Assembly: GCA_030456405.1 (NCBI GenBank)
Contig: JAKDNQ010000140.1
Location: 1 to 6,089, forward strand
Origin: Nitrospira sp.
GTDB taxonomy: Bacteria; Nitrospirota; Nitrospiria; Nitrospirales; Nitrospiraceae
DNA length: 6,089 nt
Reading direction: 5' to 3'
Part shown: one piece after another, positions 1 through 5,890 of the stretch
How positions within the stretch are numbered: the stretch's first letter is position 1
Layout of the letters: each line of letters begins with the position of its first letter
The notes under the pieces: model-generated
What the model was told of the DNA's origin: nothing
Databases searched by the model: none
The model's input: only the letters and a program-made list of their open reading frames with translations
Position numbers and translations under genes: made by a program

Positions 1-19
1 CGCCATGGCGAGCCAATGT

Positions 20-121
20 CCAGCAGGCTTGACAACCAAGACAGTTGCTCCGGTGCTTTCGTCGGCTGCGGCCTTGCTGGACGGCCTTTTTGAGCACCCT
101 GCAGGCCCTGTTTTCTGCTGG
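20..121. repeat. Candidate dispersed intergenic repeat (Nitrospira-like)
   Basis: The segment is bounded by a 7-nt inverted repeat, CCAGCAG at 20-26 and CTGCTGG at 115-121. Inside it are a small GGCC/GGCC hairpin (70-73 with 83-86) followed by five T residues (87-91) and a CCTGCAGG palindrome. The core around 66-95, read on the minus strand as GCTCAAAAAGGCC then GTCCAGCAAGGCC, resembles a repeat I remember from many intergenic regions of Nitrospira genomes. The inverted repeat and hairpin are seen directly; multicopy status is recollection and inference. Only one copy is in the window. The 4-bp hairpin plus T run could also act as a weak terminator for a gene to the left. Confidence 0.4.
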
Positions 122-209
122 GCCCCCGTTCAGACTCAGCGCATCGGCTACGGATGGACACAACGATGGGCTCACATGGTCCAGTATCTGTCCGAGCTCG
201 GAGGTCTTT

Positions 210-356
210 ATGGACACAGAGGTATCGATATCCCCAACCTCCTCGAAAACGATACTGGTTGTAGACGACGACCCATCAACGCTGTTGATCTGCGTCAAGA
301 AGCTTCGCGCCGTCCTTAACCCGTGCCTATCGGAGACACACCTCAATCCCATATAA
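210..356 (+). pseudogene. Truncated response-regulator receiver domain fragment
   Basis: This 48-codon reading frame has GGAGG at 200-204, 5 nt before its ATG. Residues 14-22 read TILVVDDDP, the classic first beta strand and acidic pocket of a CheY-like receiver domain, followed by a helix-like STLLICVKKL. After about residue 33 the similarity stops and the frame ends in unrelated sequence at TAA 354-356. A complete receiver needs about 120 residues, including the phospho-acceptor Asp near residue 55-60 and the conserved Thr/Ser and Lys; all are missing. It therefore cannot work as a phosphorylated regulator and is best read as the 5' stub of a gene broken by deletion or rearrangement. A larger out-of-frame ORF over the same DNA lacks any such motif. 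A genuine small protein is possible but less likely. Confidence 0.6.
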
Positions 357-357
357 T
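352..357 (+). promoter_or_regulatory. Possible -10 promoter element upstream of the cysteine protease gene
   Basis: A perfect TATAAT lies 68 nt before the protease ATG at 426, in a short A+T-rich patch that also holds the stop codon of the receiver-domain fragment. No convincing TTGACA-like -35 box is present at 16-18 nt spacing, so either the promoter depends on an activator or another sigma factor, or the match is chance. A transcript from here would have a leader of about 60 nt. Confidence 0.35.
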
Positions 358-425
358 AAAAATGGAGATCGGGCGGGGCGATCAGCTGGATGAGAAGTTC
401 GTGACGCGAGCAAACAGGAGTAAGA

Positions 426-1622
426 ATGAAGAAATCGAAACCAGTGAAATATAGGATGGCAGCATATGGAGTCGGGCTCTGTCTTGCTCTGTTGGCCCCA
501 ATCGCTCCGACCATCGCAGGAGAGGTGAGGCTACATATTCCTCCGGTGTTTCAGGAACGCCCGAGCTGGTGCTGGGCAGCCGTGGGAGAGATGGTCTTCA
601 AATATTATTATGTACCCGCTGTTCACCGGACAGACTATCAGTGCGGGATCGTGCAGACCAGGAACCTTTGCCCAGGGATGCCGAATTGCGTGAAATGCGA
701 TCTCCCGGCCGACGATGAATCCACCATGACGAATGTGCTTCAGCAGTACTCATTACTGGCTACACGTGGCGGTGCGGCTGGCGATGTCGCACTGGCAGCC
801 CAATCGAAGGTCGGCAGCCTTTCCGAAGAGGAAGTGAAGCAAGAGATTAATGAGGGCCGCCCGATTGTCGCCGGAGTGTCCCCGTCCGGTTTCAAGATAG
901 ATGGAATTTCTCAACATACGGCTCTTATCGTTGGCTATGACGATCGCTCCGGCAACCTCAAGCTGATTGTGAATGATCCGTTTCCCTTCGAAGACGACCG
1001 CTTCCTCTGGATAGGGAATCCCTACCAACCAAACATGGACATGTCAGGAGACAATGACGGTCAATATGAGGTCAGTTTCGAACGATTTCGCTCGAAGATA
1101 AAGTGGATCCATACGATGTACGGAATCACTTGTAGTGGGAAGGGTTGTCCGTCCGATAACTCCCAAGTTGCGGGTGGCACTACCGGGAAAGATGACCGTG
1201 AGGTGATTCATGCTGTTCTTGCAGCCTCCTCAGGAGACTTCAAAACGTTACGCACCGGACATAAAGCTGTCGATGATAATGGGACAACATGGCGACCCAA
1301 CATGACCTTTGCCGGTGCCAAGCAATGTCTGGTGAGGGACAAGGACGAGGCTGAGGGAGCTAGGTGGAGTTGTATGTTCAAATATTCAGACAGGTCGGAA
1401 GCTGACGAAGCGGTGAAGGATATCGTGAAACGATTGCGCGCCAGCCTGCCTGATGGGTGGACCGGAACGGACCTTGATCGGGACACTGACGCAGAGTTGT
1501 TCACCAAGACCGATAAGTTTATGGCCAATACACCAGGAACGAATTCGGCGATCAGGGTGTACTTCATTGACGTAAAGAAAAATGGCCGTGTCACCATGTA
1601 TCTTTCCGTGAGTCATCAGTAA
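426..1622 (+). CDS. Exported papain-like cysteine protease (AvrRpt2/C39-like) with extra C-terminal domain
   Basis: The 398-residue product begins with a Sec-type signal peptide: basic residues 2-9, hydrophobic core 12-30, likely cleavage after Ala31. The protease domain covers about residues 36-235. It has the family signature of a Gln (Q43) followed by PSWCWAA with catalytic Cys49, His164 in QHTALIVGYDD, and Asn183-Asp184 in VNDPFP as the third catalytic position. Cysteines 73, 82, 88 and 91 match the extra-cysteine region I associate with AvrRpt2-like proteases and could form disulfides after export. Residues 250-398 form a second region rich in charged residues, with Cys301 and Cys316, that I cannot assign. 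The start is supported by AGGAG at 416-420, 5 nt upstream; the later Met11 has no comparable site. No peptide-exporting ABC transporter or bacteriocin precursor adjoins it, so a bacteriocin-maturation role is not indicated. The target is unknown. By eye its GC content is lower than that of the sulfatase gene. Confidence 0.85.
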   Translation: MKKSKPVKYRMAAYGVGLCLALLAPIAPTIAGEVRLHIPPVFQERPSWCWAAVGEMVFKYYYVPAVHRTDYQCGIVQTRNLCPGMPNCVKCDLPADDESTMTNVLQQYSLLATRGGAAGDVALAAQSKVGSLSEEEVKQEINEGRPIVAGVSPSGFKIDGISQHTALIVGYDDRSGNLKLIVNDPFPFEDDRFLWIGNPYQPNMDMSGDNDGQYEVSFERFRSKIKWIHTMYGITCSGKGCPSDNSQVAGGTTGKDDREVIHAVLAASSGDFKTLRTGHKAVDDNGTTWRPNMTFAGAKQCLVRDKDEAEGARWSCMFKYSDRSEADEAVKDIVKRLRASLPDGWTGTDLDRDTDAELFTKTDKFMANTPGTNSAIRVYFIDVKKNGRVTMYLSVSHQ

Positions 1623-1775
1623 CGATCTCACTAAGGTAGCGATCTGATTGTCAACTCCGTCAGTCCTGCACGTTACCGAAGCTCGACAGACCGTAAGGTC
1701 AACAAAATTGAGATAGGTTCACGGCCCTCAATCCTCTCTTCCAATCCACCCGTGAGTAGGCTACATTCAAGCCAC

Positions 1776-1852
1776 GCCCCCGTAGCTCAGTTGGATAGAG
1801 CAGCGGTTTCCTAAACCGTTTGTCGTACGTTCAATTCGTATCGGGGGCACCA
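1776..1852 (+). tRNA. tRNA-Arg (anticodon CCU)
   Basis: The 77-nt cloverleaf folds by hand. The acceptor stem is GCCCCCG (1776-1782) with CGGGGGC (1842-1848), seven Watson-Crick pairs. The D stem is GCTC/GAGC (1785-1788, 1798-1801). The anticodon stem is GCGGT/ACCGT (1803-1807, 1815-1819) around loop TTCCTAA, giving anticodon CCT at 1810-1812. The variable loop has five bases. The T stem is GTACG/CGTAT (1825-1829, 1837-1841) around TTCAATT. Discriminator A1849 is followed by an encoded CCA (1850-1852). It reads the AGG arginine codon. The G-U pairs at the start of the anticodon and T stems are tolerated, and nothing suggests a pseudogene. No duplicate of its 3' end is seen elsewhere in the window. 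Confidence 0.96.
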
Positions 1853-1920
1853 AACCGTTCCCGGCGGGTGGGCTTGCGATACCGTTCAAACGAGACCTCG
1901 GCAAATGTCTGCTGCTTCAT
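1853..1920 (-). pseudogene. IS5-family-like transposase, N-terminal remnant cut at the tRNA
   Basis: On the minus strand an ATG (1920-1918) opens a frame reading MKQQTFAEVSF and then ERYRKPTRRERF. This resembles the start of many IS5-family transposases, which begin MKQxTFA and soon carry a KxTRRExFL stretch. GGAGG lies 8 nt upstream of the ATG (complement of 1929-1933). The similarity ends at residue 23, whose codon uses the last base of the tRNA CCA. The frame then runs backwards through the tRNA and stops at 1833-1831 after 29 codons. A full transposase has 300 or more residues with a DDE catalytic core, so more than 90 percent is missing. Sequence to the right (about 1936-2010) may be the element's leader and terminal repeat, but I cannot define its end. 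The family assignment rests on only 23 residues. Confidence 0.65.
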
Positions 1921-1939
1921 AGGGTGCGCCTCCTCATCC

Positions 1940-1964
1940 GTGATGTGCTCCCTGTAGCACTCAC
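1940..1964. repeat. Imperfect hairpin in the leader of the transposase remnant
   Basis: GTGA (1940-1943), bulged T1944 and GTGCT (1945-1949) pair with AGCAC (1956-1960) and TCAC (1961-1964) around a 6-nt CCCTGT loop, giving nine base pairs. There is no T run on either side, so it is not a standard terminator. Being just upstream of the transposase start on the minus strand, it may be part of the IS leader, where such hairpins can limit read-through translation. That role is inference. Confidence 0.4.
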
Positions 1965-2027
1965 GAGCGGAGAATAAATCAGACCTTCCCTAGATAGCCG
2001 GGAGCTGGCTGTCATTTAAAAATGAAC

Positions 2028-2034
2028 GAGGTGA
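2028..2034 (+). promoter_or_regulatory. Ribosome binding site that fixes the FadL start at 2037
   Basis: GAGGTGA is a close match to the anti-Shine-Dalgarno complement; its GAGG ends 5 nt before the ATG at 2037. The upstream in-frame ATG at 2022 has no such site at a proper distance, and it lies within a TCATTT/AAATGA palindrome. The later start is therefore preferred. Confidence 0.7.
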
Positions 2035-2036
2035 GA

Positions 2037-3338
2037 ATGTTTCAAAAACTAATCTCTGCGGTGGCGACGGTCATCATGATCTTAGCATTGACAGAGGCGA
2101 GCGAAGCCGGCGGATTCTTCCTGACGGAATTCGGTACGGAGGATGTGGCCCTCGCGGGCGCAGGATGGGCGGCGCGCGCGCAGGATGCCTCCACCCTGTT
2201 CAAGAATCCGGCCGGGATGAGTCGCCTCCAAGGCAATCAATTTCAGCAAGGTTTGCAGATACTGTACTTTCAGAGCAGTTTTAGTCCGAGCCAGGCCACC
2301 TTCGGTGGTGGCGGCGGCGGTAATCCGATCGGCGTGGCTCCGGGTGGGAGCGGCTTCTATGTGCACAGTCTCAATAAGGACATCAAAGTCGGAATCGGCA
2401 TGGTGCAAAACTTCGGTCTTGGCCTGAAGTATGACGGCGACTGGGCGGGCCGTTATTACCTGAAGGATACGGCGCTGGTCGGTGTGACCTTTGCGCCGGT
2501 GGCAAGCTACCAGGTGAATGAATACGTCTCTATCGGGGGTGGTCCAAACATCATGGTTGGATATCTGAAGTACACCTCTGCGGTCAACAACCTGGGACCC
2601 AACGATGGCGTACTGCAAATAAAAGATACGACGGTGGGGGTCGGTGGTCAGTTCGGTGTCCTGCTGGAGCCGCACCAAGGAACTCGCTTCGGTGTCACGT
2701 ACTATTCTCCCATTAAGCTGAATTTCTCCGACGATCCAAGTTTGGGCGGTCTCGGGCCTGGTAACGAAGCCATCTTTGGAGGGCTTCGTAATACAAGGCT
2801 GGACTTGGGCATTACAGTGCCGCAGCACGTGATGGTCAGCGCGTACCATGAGTTATCGGACCGCACTGCAATCATGGGAAACTTCGGATGGGAAAATTGG
2901 AGCCAGCTCGGCAAAGTGGACGTCAGCCTGGTCAACCAGGCGACAGTCTCGGCGACGACCGCCATCAATTACCAGGACACCTATCATGTCGCAATCGGAG
3001 GTCAACACCGGCTGGCTCCCGAATGGCTGCTGAACGGGGGCTTCGCCTATGATTCTTCGATGGTCAACGATCAAGATCGGACATTGAGCGCGCCGGTCGG
3101 TTCAACATATAAGTTCGGGGGAGGCGTGAATTGGTTAATGAAACCGACAGTCAAACTGGGCTTCAGTTATGAACTCTCATACACCGGTGATACTCCGGTA
3201 TCTCAAAACCGCGGGCCCTTGGCCGGCCAAGTCACCGGTGAGTTTCCGAACGTGATGATGCACTTCTTCGCCTTCACCTTCAATTGGGGATCTCAAGGGG
3301 TCACTTTCGGTCCTGGAGGAGAGAAGACCCCCTCGTAA
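2037..3338 (+). CDS. OmpP1/FadL-family outer-membrane channel
   Basis: The 433-residue product has a Sec signal peptide (residues 1-24, cleavage near EASEA-GG). The mature N-terminus has the FadL/OmpP1 hallmark: a Gly-Phe-Phe-Leu start, then a Glu-Phe-Gly turn, a Gly/Ala-rich stretch, DAST at 50-53 and the NPAGM motif at 57-61, which belongs to the plug segment inside the barrel. The rest alternates hydrophobic and polar residues with many Gly and aromatic residues, as expected for a 14-stranded outer-membrane barrel. A GGGGGG run at residues 90-95 probably lies in an extracellular loop. Family members carry long-chain fatty acids or aromatic hydrocarbons across the outer membrane; the substrate here cannot be read from sequence. 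The last strand-like segment (FFAFTFNWG) is followed by about 15 residues ending TPS instead of the usual terminal aromatic. The gene is codirectional with the downstream sulfatase gene. An alternative start at 2022 adds five residues. Confidence 0.9.
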   Translation: MFQKLISAVATVIMILALTEASEAGGFFLTEFGTEDVALAGAGWAARAQDASTLFKNPAGMSRLQGNQFQQGLQILYFQSSFSPSQATFGGGGGGNPIGVAPGGSGFYVHSLNKDIKVGIGMVQNFGLGLKYDGDWAGRYYLKDTALVGVTFAPVASYQVNEYVSIGGGPNIMVGYLKYTSAVNNLGPNDGVLQIKDTTVGVGGQFGVLLEPHQGTRFGVTYYSPIKLNFSDDPSLGGLGPGNEAIFGGLRNTRLDLGITVPQHVMVSAYHELSDRTAIMGNFGWENWSQLGKVDVSLVNQATVSATTAINYQDTYHVAIGGQHRLAPEWLLNGGFAYDSSMVNDQDRTLSAPVGSTYKFGGGVNWLMKPTVKLGFSYELSYTGDTPVSQNRGPLAGQVTGEFPNVMMHFFAFTFNWGSQGVTFGPGGEKTPS

Positions 3339-3395
3339 GGCGGGAGGGATCGAACAAGACCTCGGGTCCTTCCCCTTACGTTGGAGGCCATCGCC

Positions 3396-3467
3396 ATGAG
3401 GAGCACTACGTTCCATGGAGGTTTGAGGTGAAACGAAATGGCGCACAAGATAGTGCTGGTCGACTGA
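3396..3467 (+). other. Two SD-led mini-ORFs in the FadL-sulfatase gap
   Basis: An 11-residue frame (3396-3431, MRSTTFHGGLR) has GGAGG at 3383-3387, 8 nt before its ATG. A second 9-residue frame (3438-3467, MAHKIVLVD) has GAGG at 3425-3428, 9 nt before its ATG, with that site lying inside the end of the first frame. MAHKIVLVD looks like the opening of a response regulator or similar alpha/beta protein, so this could be a stub of a lost gene. They could also be leader peptides, or chance. Neither can be assigned a function. Confidence 0.25.
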
Positions 3468-3487
3468 GGCGCGTCCGTCACGGGTTC

Positions 3488-3515
3488 TTGCTGGACCTGG
3501 TCTTGATTGTATAGC
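3488..3515 (+). promoter_or_regulatory. Possible sigma-70-like promoter for the sulfatase gene
   Basis: TTGCTG (3488-3493) and TATAGC (3510-3515) are separated by 16 nt, matching the -35 and -10 consensus at 3 and 4 of 6 positions. The start point would fall near 3522, leaving a short leader of about 23 nt before the ATG at 3545 that contains the ribosome binding site. The match is modest; co-transcription with the channel gene cannot be excluded because no clear terminator follows 3338. Confidence 0.3.
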
Positions 3516-3531
3516 GCAAACAACTTCGAAT

Positions 3532-3536
3532 GGAGG
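3532..3536 (+). promoter_or_regulatory. Ribosome binding site that fixes the sulfatase start at 3545
   Basis: GGAGG lies 8 nt before the ATG at 3545. The upstream in-frame ATG at 3530 overlaps this site, so starting there would leave the Shine-Dalgarno sequence inside the coding region. The 3545 start also places the basic residues of the signal peptide right after Met. Confidence 0.75.
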
Positions 3537-3544
3537 AATTCGTC

Positions 3545-5890
3545 ATGAAGGGAAGAAGGAGACTCCGCACAGTCGGGTTTGTGCTTGGCGCTTTCATGAC
3601 AGTGCTGACAGTGGCGTGGCATGCGCAGGCCGCCGATATCGACCGGATGGCGCTGCCAATCACGGAACCGGTGTATCCGGCGATCACCGAGCTCGATGCC
3701 CGCCATGTGAAGGCTCCGCCGATATTTGAAGTTAAGGCGCCGAAGGGCGCACCCAATGTGATGGTCATCCTCCTCGACAATTTCGGGTACGCCGGTTCCA
3801 AGCCGTTCGGTGGTGTGATAAATATGCCGACCCTGGAGCGCCTCGCCAACAACGGATTGATCTACAACAATTTTCATACGGCGCCGATTTGCTCGGCGAG
3901 CCGCGTGGCGCTGCTCACGGGCCGCAATCCCCATAGCGCCAACATGGGAACCATTTCGGAAATGGCCACGGGCTTTCCAGGTCAGACGTCCATCCTTCCA
4001 AACAATGTGGCGCCCCTCGCAAAGATCTTGAAGCACAACGGCTACAGCACGGCCATGTTCGGCAAGTCCCACGAATATGTGCCGTGGGAAAGCGGCCTCA
4101 CGGGGCCGTTCGACCAGTGGCCCACGGGCCTCGGGTTCGAGAAGTTCTATGGCAACGTGATCGGCGAATCGGACCAGTACTCGCCGGTGGCTCACGACAA
4201 TACAACGTTGGTCACTCCGTCGAAGGACCCGAATTACTACTATCAGACCGATCTTGCCGACCGTGCGATCCAATGGATCAAGGCGCAGAAGTCCCTGAAT
4301 CCCGACAAGCCGTTCTTTATGTACTACCCGGCCCAGGGCATGCATGACCCGGTTCAGCTGCCTAAAGAGTGGCGGGACAAGTACAAGGGCAAGTTCGATC
4401 AGGGGTGGGACACATACCGCGAGGAGATCCTGGCGCGACAAAAGAAACTCGGCATCGTCCCGCAAAACACCAAGCTCACGGCGAAAGCCGACATTGCGCC
4501 GAATTGGGACACACTGACCGCCGATGAGAAAAAGGTCGCGACACGATATCAAGAGCTCTTCGCGGCGTTTGCCGAGCTGACCGATCACGAGATCGGCCGG
4601 GTTGTGCAGGCCATCGAAGACGCGGGCGTGTTGGACAACACCCTGATCATCTATGTCACGGGCGACAACGGCGCGACCCCCAACGGCGGACGGCTCGGCG
4701 TGTTCAACACCATGAGCACGTTCAACCGGTCGCCGGAGACGCTGCAGTACCTGATCGAGACTCTCGACGAGGTCGGTGGGCCGCACTCTGCGATGACGCC
4801 ACCGGCCGGCTGGTCGTTCGCGGACAACACGCCGTTCTCCTATTCGCAGCTCCATACGCAATATGGAGGCACGACCAATGGCGCGATCGTGTCCTGGCCG
4901 AAAGGGATCAAGGCGAAGGGTGAGATACGCAGCCAATATCACCACGTGATCGACGTTGCCCCGACCGTGCTTGAAGCAGCGGGGCTGCCGCAACCGAAGA
5001 CGGTCAATGGCGTGGTACAAAAGCCCATCGAAGGCGTGAGCATGATGAACTCATTCGATAACGCCCAGGCGAAGTCGGCTCATACGACCCAGTATTACGA
5101 GATCTATGGGAACCGCGGCATCTACAAGGATGGCTGGTACGCCGCGACCCTGCACAAGGTGGCATGGGAGCCGAAACCGCGCACCACTTCTTACGCCGAC
5201 GACAAATGGGAGCTGTACAACACGACGGAAGACTTTAGCTGTTCCACCGACCTGTCGGCGAAGTATCCGGAAAAGCTCAAGGAGATGCAGGCGGCCTTCA
5301 TGACGGAGGCGATCAAACACAACGTGCTGCCGCTCGACGATCGCGCGCAGGAGCGATTCAACGCGACCCTGGCCGGGCGTCCCGATTACATGGGAGGGCG
5401 AACGTCGCTGGCGCTGTACCCGGGCATGATCGGGATGAAAGAGAATGCCTTCATCGACATCAAGAACCGCAGCTCCTCGATCACGGCCGAGTTGGAGTCC
5501 GGCGGCACGTCGGGCGTCATTGTCGCCCAGGGCGGCTCGCACTCCGGCTGGAGCTTGTTCGTCAAAGACGGCAAACCCACGTTTGCGTATAACTTCCTGG
5601 GCAAGGTCACGACCATTACGTCCAGCGAAGCCCTGCCCGCCGGCCCTGTCACTGTCACCTATGATTTCGTCTATGACGGCGGTGGCTTTGGCAAGGGCGG
5701 CACGGGTACGATCTCGATCAACGGCAAACAGGTCGGCTCCGGCAGACTCGAACGAACGATCCCCTTCATTTTCGGCGTCGAGACCGCTGATTTAGGCATG
5801 GACCTCTATAGTACGGTAAGTCACGACTACGCCAAGGGAGAGAATGAGTTCACTGGAAAGATCAACAAAGTGATCATTAGCGTGAAATAG
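3545..5890 (+). CDS. Exported arylsulfatase, large AtsA-like type with divergent active site
   Basis: Sulfatases of this alkaline-phosphatase superfamily hydrolyse sulfate esters using a formylglycine made from Cys or Ser. The 781-residue product has a signal peptide (basic residues 2-8, cleavage near AQA-29), so it should act in the periplasm. The catalytic domain spans about 65-550: LLDNFGY with metal-binding Asp78 and Asn79; CSASRVALLTGR with nucleophile Cys116 and Arg120; GKSH with Lys174 and His176; His267 in GMHDP; and GDNG with Asp374 and Asn375. The GGTTNGAIVSWPKGI segment follows. The C-terminal 160 or so residues form a beta-rich region with AQGGSHSG and NFLG motifs, as in other sulfatases of 750-800 residues, so it is full length. 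Oddities: Ala118 replaces the usual Pro of CxPxR, Asn79 replaces the second Asp of the DD pair, and no Lys or Arg occurs between Asp427 and Lys453, where a substrate-binding Lys normally lies. The maturation enzyme is not in the window. Physiological substrate unknown. An alternative start at 3530 adds five residues. Confidence 0.9.
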   Translation: MKGRRRLRTVGFVLGAFMTVLTVAWHAQAADIDRMALPITEPVYPAITELDARHVKAPPIFEVKAPKGAPNVMVILLDNFGYAGSKPFGGVINMPTLERLANNGLIYNNFHTAPICSASRVALLTGRNPHSANMGTISEMATGFPGQTSILPNNVAPLAKILKHNGYSTAMFGKSHEYVPWESGLTGPFDQWPTGLGFEKFYGNVIGESDQYSPVAHDNTTLVTPSKDPNYYYQTDLADRAIQWIKAQKSLNPDKPFFMYYPAQGMHDPVQLPKEWRDKYKGKFDQGWDTYREEILARQKKLGIVPQNTKLTAKADIAPNWDTLTADEKKVATRYQELFAAFAELTDHEIGRVVQAIEDAGVLDNTLIIYVTGDNGATPNGGRLGVFNTMSTFNRSPETLQYLIETLDEVGGPHSAMTPPAGWSFADNTPFSYSQLHTQYGGTTNGAIVSWPKGIKAKGEIRSQYHHVIDVAPTVLEAAGLPQPKTVNGVVQKPIEGVSMMNSFDNAQAKSAHTTQYYEIYGNRGIYKDGWYAATLHKVAWEPKPRTTSYADDKWELYNTTEDFSCSTDLSAKYPEKLKEMQAAFMTEAIKHNVLPLDDRAQERFNATLAGRPDYMGGRTSLALYPGMIGMKENAFIDIKNRSSSITAELESGGTSGVIVAQGGSHSGWSLFVKDGKPTFAYNFLGKVTTITSSEALPAGPVTVTYDFVYDGGGFGKGGTGTISINGKQVGSGRLERTIPFIFGVETADLGMDLYSTVSHDYAKGENEFTGKINKVIISVK

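Noticed and set aside
5..319. 104-codon plus-strand frame at the left edge
   Set aside because: No ribosome binding site is visible, the protein has no recognisable motif, and it overlaps out of frame the fragment that carries the receiver-domain signature as well as the candidate repeat.
1689..1700. GACC-GTAA-GGTC hairpin after the protease gene as a terminator
   Set aside because: The stem is only four pairs and is followed by an A-rich, not T-rich, stretch.
1739..1767. TTCCAA / TACATT as a tRNA promoter
   Set aside because: The -35 match is poor (3 of 6) and the predicted start would fall almost on the mature 5' end; too weak to annotate.
2082..2849. 255-codon minus-strand frame over the FadL gene
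   Set aside because: It lies antisense to a well supported channel gene and has no start signal or family resemblance.
3357..3367. GACC/GGTC hairpin after the FadL gene as a terminator
   Set aside because: Four base pairs with a 3-nt loop and no T run do not make a credible intrinsic terminator.
3293..5020. Long minus-strand open frame (575 codons) over the sulfatase gene
   Set aside because: It is antisense to a clear sulfatase, is rich in Arg, His and Val as expected of a shadow frame in GC-rich DNA, and shows no recognisable domain.
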